The notes: generated from the sequence alone by a model not told the origin. A stretch of DNA of 64,000 nucleotides from Acanthococcus lagerstroemiae (GCA_031841125.1 CM063109.1:25391321-25455320); one strand, 5' to 3'. Shown: positions 33,202 to 45,291, counted from the stretch's first letter. Numbers and translations: made by a program.

Positions 33202-33713
33202 GCTTACTTACTGAGGGAGGTCAGCCGGTATCCCTCAGGTTCCTATTCGCGACTGTTTTAGCCCAACAGCCATGCATCCCTTCGGCATAGGTAACACCAA
33301 CCTTGGGATTGGGCCCGTAGCTGTACTGAGATACGGGCTACGGAAAGAAGGGGGTAGGCAACTCATCGTCTGTCGTACACGGGTCACCCGACGCTGGTGA
33401 CGGCCCTCACTGCTACATACCCGATTTTGAGAGGGGAGCAGCTTTGCCGTCTATGCCACACGACCATTCTGACTTTACGTCGTCGGGTCTTTCTTTCGCA
33501 TCCAACGTCGGGTTCCCCGCCTAGCGCACAGATTCCGAGCGCGGGACGTGCTTAACTATAGGGACTGAAAGAAGTTAAGACACTAGCGTAAGGTCCTCGG
33601 GTGCGCCACGCCCGTACTTGCCAGCTGCAAGCCCTTGAGGTTCCCTTTTAGTCGCCTTTTACGACAGGCAGGGTTACCGTGGGAATATTCTGCTACCCGT
33701 CCCCACACGGGGC
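33202..33713 (-). promoter_or_regulatory. LINE 5' untranslated region
   Basis: On the minus strand the element starts GCCCCGTGTGGGGACGGGTA and soon has CCTGCCTGTCGTAAAAGGCG followed by ACTAAAAGGGA. I recall the GTCGTAA(A/G)AGGCGACTAAA box from the 5' regions of many insect non-LTR elements; this is from memory and unverified. The first 20 bases can fold into a GC-rich hairpin (CCCCGTGTGGGG). An internal pol II promoter is expected here by family knowledge, but none can be read directly. Confidence 0.5.
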
Positions 33714-33724
33714 GGTTTTTAATT

Positions 33725-34810
33725 AATCATGTTGATTTTAAACTTAGGTATGAGTGTGTAACGAAAAGGAGACGCAATTGACCCAGTACTGTCGAGTGTC
33801 TTAAAATAATTTTGACTTTGATTTGGACAAGCCAACACCCCCTTCATCCCTTTCAGTTGCTTTGCTGAAAGGAGAAGGGAGGTGGAATGTTGTAGGTAAA
33901 ATAGTGACGTATTTAGAAAATTCATCCCAAATTTTTGCCTAACAAGCCAAAAAAGCTGAAAAAGCTTTCAGGTCCAAACTATCAGTTGAAAGATTTATAA
34001 TTTTACTTTGTGGGACCAACCCCCACCGCTAATGCCTCAAGTAGAGAGGAGAGAAGGAGAGGGAATGGACGATGAAGAGGAAGAGAGGGGGAGAGAGGGC
34101 TTGAGAAAGAGAGAATACAGTTAACTCTTACTACTAAACCGATATTCCATTGTGACTATTTTTCTCAATTTTCTGTCTGTAGGAATGTAAAGGTGATTTT
34201 ATGAACTTATAATATTCTTCAAGCGGTTGTAAAACGAAATAGCGTGGTAAAACATGAATAGCGTAAAGAAAATATTAAATTTCTTGAGAAGCTAATGGGA
34301 AGCTATTTTTTATAGGCTAATACATCAAACTGACGTTCAATAAAAACGAAATCACTTGGAAGGTCGCGTCAGTGGTCAGTGAAAACATTCTGAAAACGTG
34401 AAACCGAAGGAAAAGAATCTATACTTTCAAATTTTGTCAATCGAGAATCTCTTTTGCCAACTCATACAAACTTTCAAAACTAATTATCACAAAATATGAC
34501 AGGCCAATGCGTCTTCCATTTTGCCTACTGAAATCTCAAATTCGTAACATTTTCCTACTGTGGAAGATTTAGCTCGTTGATCAAATGTTTGAAAAGAGGC
34601 TGTCATAAATACGTTTTCTTTTCTAGTAAAATTAGTAAAAGAATTCTCACCATGTGTGTTATATTTAGTTAGAATATCCGGAAGCGTTGTCTCAGTGACG
34701 TGTTGATTGATGTGGGGCAGAGCTGTTGCCTAAAACTACTTGAATTTTTCATTGCATGCGAACTCTCCCTTTTCAAAAATTCTTAGATGCGATTCAGCTT
34801 GTTAAAAGAC
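33725..34810. other. Intronic stretch without genes
   Basis: A purine-rich GAGAGG low-complexity segment lies at about 34043-34118. The rest is AT-rich with no supported feature. Confidence 0.4.
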
Positions 34811-34817
34811 TTTGTTA

Positions 34818-35114
34818 CAGTGTTCGGACGGGGAATTCCCGTTTCCAATTTCCCGTTCCCGGCTCTAAACTATTCCCGAATTCCTGATCCGTTAACACTT
34901 AACACTGCTGATAAGTTAGTGTTGATAACGCTATTGCTGAATTTACTTTTTAGATGTGATGATGTGAATACTGGTGAATTGGTCTTATGAAAAAGAGTGG
35001 GACTCGGCTCACAATGATAAGAAAAGAACGTAGAATACAAATCCGCCGGGAATTCCCAATGGGATTCCCGTTCCCGAAAAATAGCTGGGAATTCCCGGGA
35101 ACGTCCGAACACTG
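34818..35114. mobile_element. hAT-like MITE with CAGTGTTCGGAC ends
   Basis: The termini CAGTGTTCGGACGGGGAATT and, read inward from the right, CAGTGTTCGGACGTTCCCGG share the first 13 bases. The subterminal regions are full of GGGAATTCCC palindromes. The flanks CTTTGTTA and CGTTTGTTA resemble each other but are offset by two bases, so the 8-bp duplication is probable rather than exact. No transposase frame. Confidence 0.65.
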
Positions 35115-37046
35115 CGTTTGTTAGACTCATTAGGATTTGATAAGACCGAAGATAGGCAAGGCCGTGTGAAGTCTAAACCAGAAAGATCATCAAAAAATCA
35201 TTAAATCAGTGATTTGAATGATCGTGGTGACTTGCTAGTTTGCAAGATGTTTTAAGATCAAAAAGATCGCACAAATCCGGCAAAATCGTGATCAAAAGAT
35301 CTCAAGATCATGATCGTTTGATCTGAACGTGATCTTTTTCAATTTTTATAAATGATCTGCCGATCACGATTTCTGAACACTTCATTCATGTTTTTGCCCA
35401 TTCCTGGTTAAAGCTATGTTAATCTTTGGCCGAGCGAAAAGACAGTCGTAGTAGATATAGGGAGCTGGATAGATGTTACTCTCGGCTCAGTGGGAGGCGG
35501 CAAAGAATAGTTTTCTAGAGAGATGACCTTATCGATAATTTCATTTATAATAGCCAATTGTGAAAGAATATTAAATACTGTTTCGATTGTCGATAATCCG
35601 AGTCCAGTAGATAACATGAGTCCAATAATCGCACTGATAACCGTTCAACATCCATTATTTCTCTGTTGGTAGTAAAAACTGTCGATAATTCGTTTCCGCA
35701 TGCTGAACACCTTTTCCTCCATTTCTATGTACTGCAAACCTAACCTTCGTATCCTCTGCCGGAAAGAAGAATATACGATGGCCTATTTTGAGAATTGCAG
35801 AGGCATGTCTGTTATGCCGAGTGAGACAGACAAATATAGAAAAAAATTTCAAGTAGAAAAAGATTTTAAGTATGTTAATAGCATGAAGAAACTGTCACTT
35901 AGCATGTACAGGCAGATACATACAAAGGAAGCCAAGTAGATTGGCCAACAACCAAGCAGATTCCTGTCTGTCTTTCATGCATGAAATTTTGCCCTGTTAT
36001 TCGCCGGCCTAACTAGTTGAGAATTGTAGCTTAGGGTTCAATAGCCAAGGTTTTCATCCTACAGTTAAAAAAAAAGCTTGGATCTCAGACAGAAAGACAA
36101 AAGAAACACAACGAGGGAGGATGCAAATGTCAGCGAGGGTCTCGGCAAAAAGCGAAGCTGAAGGTCTCTCCTTTGTAAGTTCGATAGTTGGTAAAGAGTA
36201 TTGTCAATGTATGGATAATTGTCAACGGCTGCAGATCTTAAATAATCAATCAGTTAATAAAAAAATACAGTTCTAAATTAAATTTTGTATTACTAATTTT
36301 AGCATATTCATACCGGTGTTTTAAAATCTTAACTCTGGGAACCACAATAGTGTCCGTGCACTCGTATTTCCTGCTAACCTTTATATATCTGCAAAATTCT
36401 CACGAAATTTTCCACCACTTTTTGTGAGGTAAATTGAACTCATAAAGTATATTTTCAGTAGATAAGAATATCAAAGAATATGTTTTTTCTAAAGTAAATC
36501 CCATTCTATAGATATGATCGTGATTTTGTGCAGATAGTGCAGTGTCTCACTACCCAACTTAATGACTCAGAAAGTGAGAGAACGTCCCAGATTTATGGTC
36601 AGGTCAAGCTTTGCTTTGCCTTGAAGACTTTTTTATTCATTTTGGGCCTTTTGGGACAAGAAAACTAATTAGTACCTACATTGTACTTTTTTCGTCCGTT
36701 TTTGATCCCTCTTGAGTCCTATAGTACTTTTATGAAAATTTTTACATTCCCGTGCATTGTTCTTAGTTTGCAGTTATTTTATACCACTTTTTTTTCGTAC
36801 GTAAATCCTAGTAGTAAATCAAGATTATTTTTCATTTATGCTTTTCAATTTTTTTCTCATTTTAAGGGACTAGATGTGCAGTATAATCATCGATATTCCC
36901 TGGTGGTAGTCTACATTACAAACATAGAAAACCATGTGCAGTGTGTTTCGGTTGAGTATGAGAAGCCAGTTAAGGAGCTGGTGGTACTCAACGAGAAGAA
37001 GAAAAACCCTTGAGTGCATGTATGGCCTATGCTTGAGATTGAAGAG
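35115..37046. other. Intronic stretch with a GATC-dense segment
   Basis: About 35180-35375 contains roughly a dozen GATC tetramers, mostly as AAGATC, TGATC and GATCA, far above the surrounding frequency. No inverted ends were found around it. 36100-37046 is AT-rich with short unremarkable frames. Confidence 0.35.
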
Positions 37047-37054
37047 ACTACAAG

Positions 37055-37238
37055 CAGGTCTGTCAAGAGGACAGGGGGGAGAAAATTGGGATTCGCTCGG
37101 GCCCGGATTTTTCACGAGTTTTTATTGTCTCATCTTTTGTGGTCTTTGAGCACAGAATCGTGATTTCCGAGGAGGTCCGAGAAAAATCTTAAATTTTTCT
37201 ACTCTCGTCCGGGCCTAAATTCTCTCTTGACGGCCCTG
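37055..37238. mobile_element. Probable short hAT-like MITE
   Basis: The ends are CAGGTCTGTCAAGAGGAC and, read inward, CAGGGCCGTCAAGAGAGA. The flanking 8-mers ACTACAAG and GCTAGAAG agree at 6 of 8 positions. The element is 184 bp and also carries GGGCCCGG/CCGGGCC near the two ends. No coding content. Confidence 0.55.
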
Positions 37239-37720
37239 GCTAGAAGTCTTCTCTGAATTATATATGTCAATTCAGAACTCTTTCATTTTTTGAAGATGAT
37301 TGGTTGAACTCAGGAAGAGTTAAAAAGATTTACGAACTGAATTGCCTGCCTTTGTTGTTGGAGGGGCTCCTTTAGTTTAGAATTATAATCATAAAATTCG
37401 AGTATATTTTTCTTAAATGCCTCACTTCCAATTTTTGCAGCCCCTTCAATTTTTGAAATAGACAACAGGCAGTAATAATGAGTTTTGTTTCATTTTCAGT
37501 GTATTATCTAGGTACCTTTATTGTTTAAAACTAATCACAAAAAAGTTGCATTTGCTTAAATTGAATTTAAAAATTTTAAAAATGTTTCAGAATTTTGAAA
37601 AATTAGGAAAATTCTGATTGAAAGTTCATCAAGCAGAATGTATTGTTTTGTCGAAATGGATATAAATCGCGGCTACTTTGAAAGAGAAATGAAAATGATT
37701 ATCACTGCCTATTGCCTGTC
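37239..37720. other. Intronic AT-rich stretch, nothing recognised
   Basis: No supported frame, inverted repeat or target duplication. It separates the short MITE from the truncated start of the RTE element. Confidence 0.4.
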
Positions 37721-40190
37721 TGGTTTACTCTCCCACACTTTCGGCCCCAAATGATGAAATTAAAGAATTCTACAATACCCTGGAAAAAACTCTATTGTCC
37801 CTTCGAGATAAAAGTATAATAGTAATGGGGGATTTCAACGCTAAGATTGGTGATGAGGAAGAATTCAACCAATGTGTAGGACAGGCCACCATGGGACAAT
37901 CAAACAAAAATGGTTTGAAAGTTAAAAAGCTAGCCACAAAATTCAACCTAAAAATAGCCAATACATTTTTTCTAAAAAATCATGAAATGAAATGGACTTG
38001 GAGATCACCTGATGGAGTCACCAAAAACGAAATTGATCACTTCTTAATAAACGACTTGAGACTGGTGAAGGATATCGAGATGATCTCGGATATCTCATTT
38101 TCCTCGGACCACCGTCCAGTGGCAGCAAAAATAGACACTTCACTCATACCCTCCTCCGTTCATCCCCCACAGGTCAACTTGGTCCCAGGATTTACAGGGA
38201 ATCTATGGGTTCCAGTGCATAAGAGGAGTGAAGCAGAGACAGCTCTGAATCAAAAACTTGAGGCGATAAATTGGGAAAGAATGGACCCAATGATGTTACA
38301 AGATAACTACGACTACTTGGTTGAAGCCTTATCAGAGACCCTTCGGGAATTTGAAATCAACAAAAAATTAGTAAAAATAGACGACAGGCTCTTTAACACT
38401 ACGAAAACGCTGATCAAAAAGAGAACTGCTATCAGACAAAAAATGAAACTTTCTTTAAAAGAACAAATTGAGCTAGTCGAACTTAAAAAATTAATTAGAA
38501 AAAATATCCGGGAGGATATCCGTAATTTTGAAAATGAACTGATAACAGGGATCATTGAAAGCTCATGGTCTACTAAACAGGTTAAAAAAGTGTTATCGAG
38601 TGGGCGCGCCTGGCTCCCTAAAATAAGAAGCAATACTGGTCAAATAATTTCGGATAGAGAATCTATCGCAAACACAGCCATGGAATTCTTTTATAATATA
38701 GATACCGAGACGAAAGACCTGGAAGCGGCGATCCAGACCTATGGCGAAATAAAATTCAAAATTCGGAAAAAACCCAACCTTTTCGGCTAGATGAGATCGA
38801 ATCAAATATAAATAAACTTAAACCGGGTCGGGCCCCAGGACCTGATCAAATCGAAAATGAAACCCTGAAATCCTTCAAGAACTCTCTGATAGTCCCACTT
38901 CAAGCTCTCTTTAATACTGCACTCACTCTGGGAATCCCTCCATGGCAGTGGTGCCAATCTGAGATCATTTTGTTGCACAAAAAAGGTGATAGAATGGATA
39001 TCAATAATTACAGACCCATTAGTCTCTCTTCTAATGTATGTAAAATGTTCTTGTCTTTGGTTATAAACAGAATATACAAACTCCTAGATAGCCAACAACC
39101 AACAGAACAAGCAGGGTTCAGAAAATATTTCAGTACTATTGATCATATTAAAGCTATTAACCAACTTTTAGAAAAAACAAATGAATTTTAATTAAATCTC
39201 GCAATTATTTTCATAGATTTTAATAAAGCATTTGATTCTTTGTACCATGATAAAATCTGGGTAGCCTTGGCATGCCAAGGCATTCCAGAGGACATCATCA
39301 ATTTTTTAATGAACATTTACAATAATTCTAAAGCTCAAATTAAATTAGATAAAATATCAAAAAATTTCCAAATCTCCCGAGGAGTCAAGCAAGGGGATCC
39401 CTTATCCCCCAATATTTTAATGCAGTTTTGGAACAGGTATTTCGCCAGCTAAATTGGGGGAATAAATGCTTTAAAATCAAAGACAGAAATGGAAACTTGT
39501 TTGATTATAAATTTTTGAATAATCTTAGATTTGTAGATGACATTGCTCTGATAGGGAGAAACCATACTGAACTGAAAACTATGGTGGATGACCTAGTAAA
39601 AAGAGCCGCAAGGTAGGATTACAATCAACTAAAATAAAACAAAAATTTTGACAAATATTACAAATTTTGAAAAAATTGAAATTGAGGGCAGGGAGATTGA
39701 AGTTGTCTCAGAGTACAAATATCTTGGTCAAACAGTAGTATTTACTAACAAAACAGAAAAAGAATTAAAAATTCAAGGAACAAATGCGTGGTAAGCTTTT
39801 TGGTCATTACAAAAAATTGTTTAAAGTACATAATCTAAAATTAAAATCAAAAATACGTATTCTAGAAAGCTCAGTTTTCCCAGTCCTCACATATGTTGCT
39901 CAAACATGGACTACTACGAAAAAACAAATCTGTAAAATTCAATCTACCCATAACTCCATGCTACGAAGCATTTTAGGAGTTAAACTCAAAGATCAAATAA
40001 AAGTAAGTTCAATTTTGGAAAAAACTAATGCCAAACAGGTCTGGGTCCATGCTAAAAGGCTCAAACTAAAATATGCAGAACATAATATAGTTAGGGACTC
40101 CTCTTATAAATGGAACAAAAGATTGACATTGTGGGTCCCTCATGAAGGGAGGGTTGTGCACTTCAACAATTTTATTAAAATTTTATGATT
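37721..40190 (+). pseudogene. Decayed RTE-type LINE (endonuclease and reverse transcriptase)
   Basis: Homology begins inside the endonuclease (VYSPTLSAPNDEIKEFY) and continues with VMGDFNAKIGD, LKIANTFF, WTWRSPDG, EIDHFL and SSDHRPV, the order typical of RTE-clade endonucleases. The reverse transcriptase follows: APGPDQIENE, NYRPISLSS, AGFRKYFSTIDH, IDFNKAFDSLYHD, GVKQGDPLSP and LRFVDDIAL, where the catalytic box reads FVDD instead of the usual FADD. A thumb/C-terminal region (LESSVFPVLTYVAQTW) extends to about 40187. The frame is broken at 38790, 39191, about 39420, 39616 and about 39780, so it cannot be functional. The 5' part of the endonuclease is missing, as usual after incomplete reverse transcription. 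It lies in sense orientation in the giant intron. A second, less broken fragment of the same family is at 54270. Confidence 0.9.
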
Positions 40191-41560
40191 CGAATTCAGA
40201 ATTGGTGGAGCTCCGTCAATGTACTATCCATCGATTATTTTTGAAAGAAATTCTAAATTAGTATGAGTAATCAGACTTGTAATGAATGTTCGCTCTTTTC
40301 AAACGCTGAAGAATGGTAGCCACTTCAATTTGGACTATAGGCCATACTTTGTAATCCCCCCCCCCCCCCATAGACTTAGCTTACTAAGCTGTAACACCTT
40401 ATATTTTTAGATCTGTTGAATCTGTCTCGAATTTGAGTGTTCAAGAAAGTATTATTGTGCCCTGAACTTCATTAATTTCTGGATAATACTTGTTGATTCA
40501 CTTATTAGCAGCATAGTGTTGTTATTTTGTGAACATCTGAACCGTAAATCGTTGAGAATTTTGAGATGGAATGTATAAACCTCTACGCAGGTTGTGGTAG
40601 TGGCTTTTAGTCTTCGAGAACTGCACGCTGGTTTAATACAAATGAACATGTAACAGCTTTGTGTGATTATTAATTTATGATAATTCATGCAAGTTAGGAT
40701 TTTCAGCTTAGTGTAAATGGCTACCTATTTACCTTTTCTATAATTTTCTGTTATATTTGACAAAGTAGGAATATTAATCAAGACCAGATTTAATACGCAC
40801 CGAGGTTGTTAAGCATTCCAGACGTCTGTATTTTGAAATAAAACAATGCTCTAGGTAATTAATATCATTGCGAAAGGGTCGCTGATGGGTAGTTGGACGT
40901 TTTAAAATAATTGTTTTCCACCTTTCTAGCCGAATTAGTTTTTTCAATTGCTGCATCTTAAGTTACTTGATGAAGGAGGTCGCTGAACAAAGTATTTTTG
41001 TAAATGCTGCAGAATATCGACTGTAGAATTTTTCTGAAGATTGGTTGAGACTAGCCGACATGTGCTGAGACTGGGTCTTTGTTTCAGCCTTTCAGATCTG
41101 ATCTGGGGTTGAAAAATGTGAATCAATCGGCATGACGGTGTGCATTTGTTTATCTAGATCCTAGATCTCTTGCTGACGTTTGAGAAGATCTCACTTTCTA
41201 CTATCGAGTATCATTGATGCAGTCAGACCTGTGTCACTCGATTACAAAATCAGGCTTGTGAACTAAACTGTGCAATGTGTGCAATTGAATGTGGCGGCTC
41301 TTTTCATCCGCACCATGCAATGCACCGATTGTTTATTATGTAGATGTGATCTAACTTTCCCAGGCTTCCTTTCGAATCGAATTGTGTCAACGTTACGAAT
41401 ATCATATCATTCTAGGTTCTTAATTTTTAAATTAGCTGTATCCGTTGGTATAAGTGTTGGTACCTTTTGCAAATTAGAAACACTGACTGTGTGCCGGTAT
41501 TGCATACTTTCTAATTAGCTCCTCATCGGACTTTGTTTTAATATCACGTTTTTCTATCTG
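40191..41560. other. Intronic stretch, nothing recognised
   Basis: It contains a C14 run near 40358. Otherwise it is AT-rich up to the polypyrimidine-containing acceptor region before 41572. Confidence 0.4.
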
Positions 41561-41571
41561 TGTGTTTACAG

Positions 41572-41740
41572 CCAACGTCTCGCAACGAAGTGATCACAAC
41601 ATGTTGCGACGGATACGAGCTAAGCAAAAATCGTGACAGTTGTGTGCCATCTTGCCCGCAGCTTTGTCATCACGGAAAATGCATTGAACCTGGCCGTTGT
41701 CTATGTGACAAAGGCTACGGTGGAGTCGATTGTAATAAAA
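41572..41740 (+). CDS. drpr: Draper-like receptor: CCxGY (Nimrod) and first EGF exon
   Basis: The exon follows the acceptor TGTGTTTACAG and ends at donor GTGAGT. It enters in phase 0 and leaves one base. Its 56 residues start PTSRNEVITT and contain CCDGYELSKNRDSCVPSC, the CCxGY...CxPxC signature of the Nimrod superfamily (end of EMI plus NIM motif). A compact EGF repeat follows (CPQLCHHGKC, GRCLCDKGYGGVDCN). In Draper-type receptors this segment lies between the EMI domain and the long array of EGF repeats. The frame joins 19495 and 50816 exactly. It probably helps bind apoptotic-cell ligands, inferred from the family. The antisense 88-residue frame here is a shadow. Confidence 0.85.
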
Positions 41741-41808
41741 GTGAGTGCTTGTTATAATTACCATTCGAATATTATTGAAATAAGAAGTAGACGCCGGAAG
41801 AAGTAGGT

Positions 41809-43491
41809 CAAGGACGCAACCAGGGTGGGGGCTAGGGTGCTGTAATAGTCCCCCTCCCAAATCTTCGAAATTTTTTCAAAATCAATTTTGAAACGAAGAA
41901 AAATTGATGCCGATGGCCTGATGCGGTTACATTGCGTCGTAGGTTCGTATAAATTTACAGCTCATAAAAATAGGTACGTAACAAATCAAGCTTTCACCCC
42001 GTTCAAGTTTTTTTTTTTTTTCTTGACATTTTCATGTCTTTGCTTTGGCACACAACCAAAAAAAAAGTCACTTTTTGAGAGTTACTTGGAGCAGCGTTAC
42101 TTTGGAGCACCACGAAGAAAACAGCTGATCGAGAGCTGTGGCACGCAAACGAAAAAAGTGTTTCTTTTTGAGCGTAAAAGTTCTGAGGCGTGAATCGAAA
42201 TTAAGGCTGTTCTTGGTACAATTCAATTCATCGGTTGACATTTCCATGGAAATTTGTTTTTTTCCAGCCATGGGTATACTTGAGCAAAAACCGTTTCGCT
42301 CCCCCCCGACACGCTCGAAAGCCGGAACTTAAGGCCCCCCTCCCGACATGAAGCCAGTGCGTATGATTTGCTCTTCATGGTGACAATTCAGTTCAGTGTT
42401 TGACATTTCCATAGAAATTTCTTTTAACAACATGGCTGCAGACTGCAGTCGCGCAGCAATAATACGGCTGTAGACTACAGTCGCGTCGACATTAAAATCG
42501 AGACGTGAAAATGCTCTCCCGTCGTGTTTTCAGGGTGCTAGTGATTTTGATTACTTTTGGTTCGACTTTGTGGTTTTTTGCTGTTTTGGTCAATTTTGGG
42601 CAGATATAGACAGTTTTTCTTTACGTAAGATTCTAGTTGTTTCCATTATTTTTAGCCAACTTCCTTCCAATTTTTCTTCGTATTATTTCAGTGCCCCCCG
42701 CCCAATTATATGGCTATGAATGGTTGTCGCTCTCATTTGATCTGGTCTCTGTTTACTGATTCGATTTCGACCTATTTCAAAATTATTTCAACAATTTTTA
42801 TCAGGGATGAACGAAAATTTTCAGGGTAGATGGGGGAATTTCCTTCCGTTTTCATTGTCCTCCTAATGGACCCTACCGTAAGTTTTATTTAACTTTGAAA
42901 TTTCAGATTTTCATGTTTTGTTACGTGCGCAGAATCTTGTTCTTTTAAGAGAGGATTACAAGGTTCAAAATATTCGACTCACGGAGACTGTTTTTTAAAA
43001 TAATTTACGTATCAAAAGTGAATACTTGAGGAAATTCTTATGACTTTTTCAGCCAAGTGTCGTAATTTTTCCTGATATAACGGGGTCTAAAAATAATTTC
43101 CCTTCCACATTTTGAAAAGGATTAGATTGATTTTTCATCCTTCTCCCTTCCTCCGCTTTTTATGGTTTTTATGTTATCGTTTGTGGTTCATGATATAAAT
43201 CGATTCAGGCCGATTTCTTGCAGGGTGGGGGAAAGGGATTCTCCTTGGTCTTTGAGTTCGGAACCACTCTCGTTTTACTTGTGACTATGGGTCATTCTCC
43301 AAAAACTGAATATTAAAGTGGCATTTTCTGTTTTTTCTTCCACCCTCTCCCCTCACCACCCCATAATATTTAGTTAATATGTAGCAAAGAATATTCAACA
43401 AGTTTACAAAGCAAGTGCATAAACATTTAAGGAGGGAGACGATTTTTCAAAATTCTAGCCCCCACCAAAAAAATTTCTGGTTGCGCCCCTG
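41809..43491. mobile_element. hAT-like element, 1.68 kb, imperfect 8-bp TSD
   Basis: The left end CAAGGACGCAACCAGGGTGG and the right end read inward CAGGGGCGCAACCAGAAATT match closely, both followed by GGTGGGGGCTAG. The flanks AAGTAGGT (41801-41808) and AAATAGGT (43492-43499) agree at 7 of 8. About the first 220 bases match, in inverse orientation, the 254-bp element at 49372-49625. No transposase frame was found; local duplications around CATTTCCAT(G/A)GAAATTT occur at 42240 and 42408. Confidence 0.7.
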
Positions 43492-43499
43492 AAATAGGT

Positions 43500-45285
43500 T
43501 GTACGGGTACATGCCGAAGAAGGCGTTGCACAGTGGGACAGAATACAGTATGTGTATTATTAGTGGGTAAAGGTATTCTTTGACTGAATCTATTTGAATT
43601 AAAAATAAATGGAAAAATATTCATAACAGTTTTTGTCAGATTGCTCCTCCCTTCCCGTGGTCTCATTAGGGGGACTGCATCAAACAGTACATTCAGCAGA
43701 CTATTATTTATTTATTCTCCGATATCTCTATGAGGTAGTTGAATCCAAAGTTCCAATCCATTCTAGCGCCACTTTCCCATAAGAGCCACCGGAGGCCTCA
43801 GTCTGAAGCTTGAAACATCTAAATCAAAATAACCGAAGTGTACCACAGTATAATTTTAACGAGTATGTTCCTTATTACACCCTATTTGCTTTCTTAGTTT
43901 CGATTGTTGCCGCAACTTGTAGCGCCTTGGCTTTTACGTGACTTACAGCCTTATAGTTATGCCTTATGGTAATACTTATTTTGACCATAAAGCCAGTATT
44001 TTTTTCAGAACTTCTCTAAACATTGTTTATTTTGTGAAAAATAATGTTCGAAAACATACATATAACGATACCTTAGAAAATCTACGTGGAATGTTTCAGA
44101 AGTAAGGTAACCAATTTTCCCCCCTCCACAATAGGTAACACTGGCGCGCTGAAATTTTGAAAGAATGCCCAGGAGATGTCTCTAGACATAATATTTATGG
44201 TTTTTATCCGGTGATGTCTCATTGAATGGTTCGCTTGCTGTGTAATTTTGAACATAGAATTTAAGGATACTAGTCCCTCCAGCTGTGAAGTGCGCGGTGT
44301 TATAAAGTTTTCGAGTGAAGTAAAATTTGTGTAGATTGTGTTCTGCGTATGGCGCGAATAATGTAATATCCAGACATTATAGGTATATGCGGATTCAGCC
44401 CTTCAAAGTAGGTCACGCAAGCACATATTATGATGGCAGATCTGTAGGACGAAAACCAATTGCATGTGCGTGCGCTCTCTGCGAATTTTGACCAAACTCG
44501 TTTGCTTTACAACTGGAAATGAAGGCTGCTTACGAGACTAAAATTTTATTGTCTAGATATAATTGAAAAGCCCCATTCCAAACGGCCCTTTATCCAAAGT
44601 TTGTTGAAAATGAGGTTGTAGCGGTATCTGGTGGTCAGAGTGCGTAGCTTCCTGACAAAATTCGTTTCACTTTGAAATTCCAGTTCTACGTTGAGATATT
44701 TGTGTCCAAAGTATGTGACTTCGTCAATTGTTATCGGGTTTCTTTCGTGCTGTGTTTATCATTTTCGCAAGGAAGATTCGTATGTTGCATTATCTTGACA
44801 ATTTGGGGGGTCCGAAGTGACCTTAGTGCTCGACTTTGGTCCCAGTGACGCGTATATCTCAACACTATGTTGACGATTTCTCGCTTGCGGGTTTGTATCA
44901 TTGAAGGATCAGTGTAGCCTCCTCCAAAATCTCAACTTCCTTGCACAAACAGTTCACGCGTGGCAGAGGTTTTTCGATTTTCCAACATTTTAGATTTTGG
45001 ACTAAGGACCGTATGGAATAGGACTCCTCAGTGGTTTTCAGGAATTAAAGAGATCGCAAAGCTCAGGTTCATAGCCAGGATTCTTTAGAGGAGGGGGTTC
45101 ATTGGAGGCTTGCCAAAGACACCCAACTTGCGAATTTTTTCCTACAAGGTGAGAGAGGGGTAGTGAACTTTGTTTGAAACGAACTTTTTTCGGAGTTTTT
45201 ATGTATCTTAAAATTTTTATTGAAGCTTTCTTTCTCTGAAATCTATTCTTTTGTAAACTTGTGCCCTGACTTGAGTATGTGCGTA
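43500..45285. other. Intronic stretch, nothing recognised
   Basis: AT-rich DNA with short chance frames and no supported repeat or exon. No donor/acceptor pair with cysteine-rich coding was seen. Confidence 0.4.
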
Positions 45286-45291
45286 TCTGTA

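Larger units (their letters stand above)
28372..33713 (-). mobile_element. Near-complete non-LTR retrotransposon (R1/LOA-like) with 11-bp TSD
   Basis: A 5,342-bp element on the minus strand, bounded by exact 11-mers GGTTTTTAATT at 28361-28371 and 33714-33724. Order on the minus strand: 5' UTR of about 510 bases, ORF1 with a gag-like DUF4780-type region (one frameshift), 21-base gap, ORF2 (endonuclease, reverse transcriptase, RNase H, CCHC), then a short 3' UTR ending in a (TGTAA)n-like tail. The clean duplication and the intact 1,206-residue ORF2 indicate a recent insertion. The clade assignment is inferred from the endonuclease start (LQINLHQCKAA), the RNase H domain and the CCHC at the C-terminus. 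Confidence 0.85.
19496..41571. other. Giant intron (22 kb) of the Draper-like gene
   Basis: Bounded by GTAATA at 19496 and TTTACAG at 41571, both in phase 0. Apart from the mobile elements listed individually, I see no further exon: the residues on either side (IYEDQ and PTSRNEV) join directly in an EMI domain. The unassigned pieces are AT-rich, with scattered runs of 8 or more G or C (20405, 20615, 23185, 24377, 25857, 40358) and no coding content. Confidence 0.6.

Noticed and set aside
32502..33290. Plus-strand frames of 141, 166 and 110 residues opposite LINE ORF1
   Set aside because: They are Pro/Ser/Arg-rich mirror frames of the charged ORF1 coding region with no known domain.
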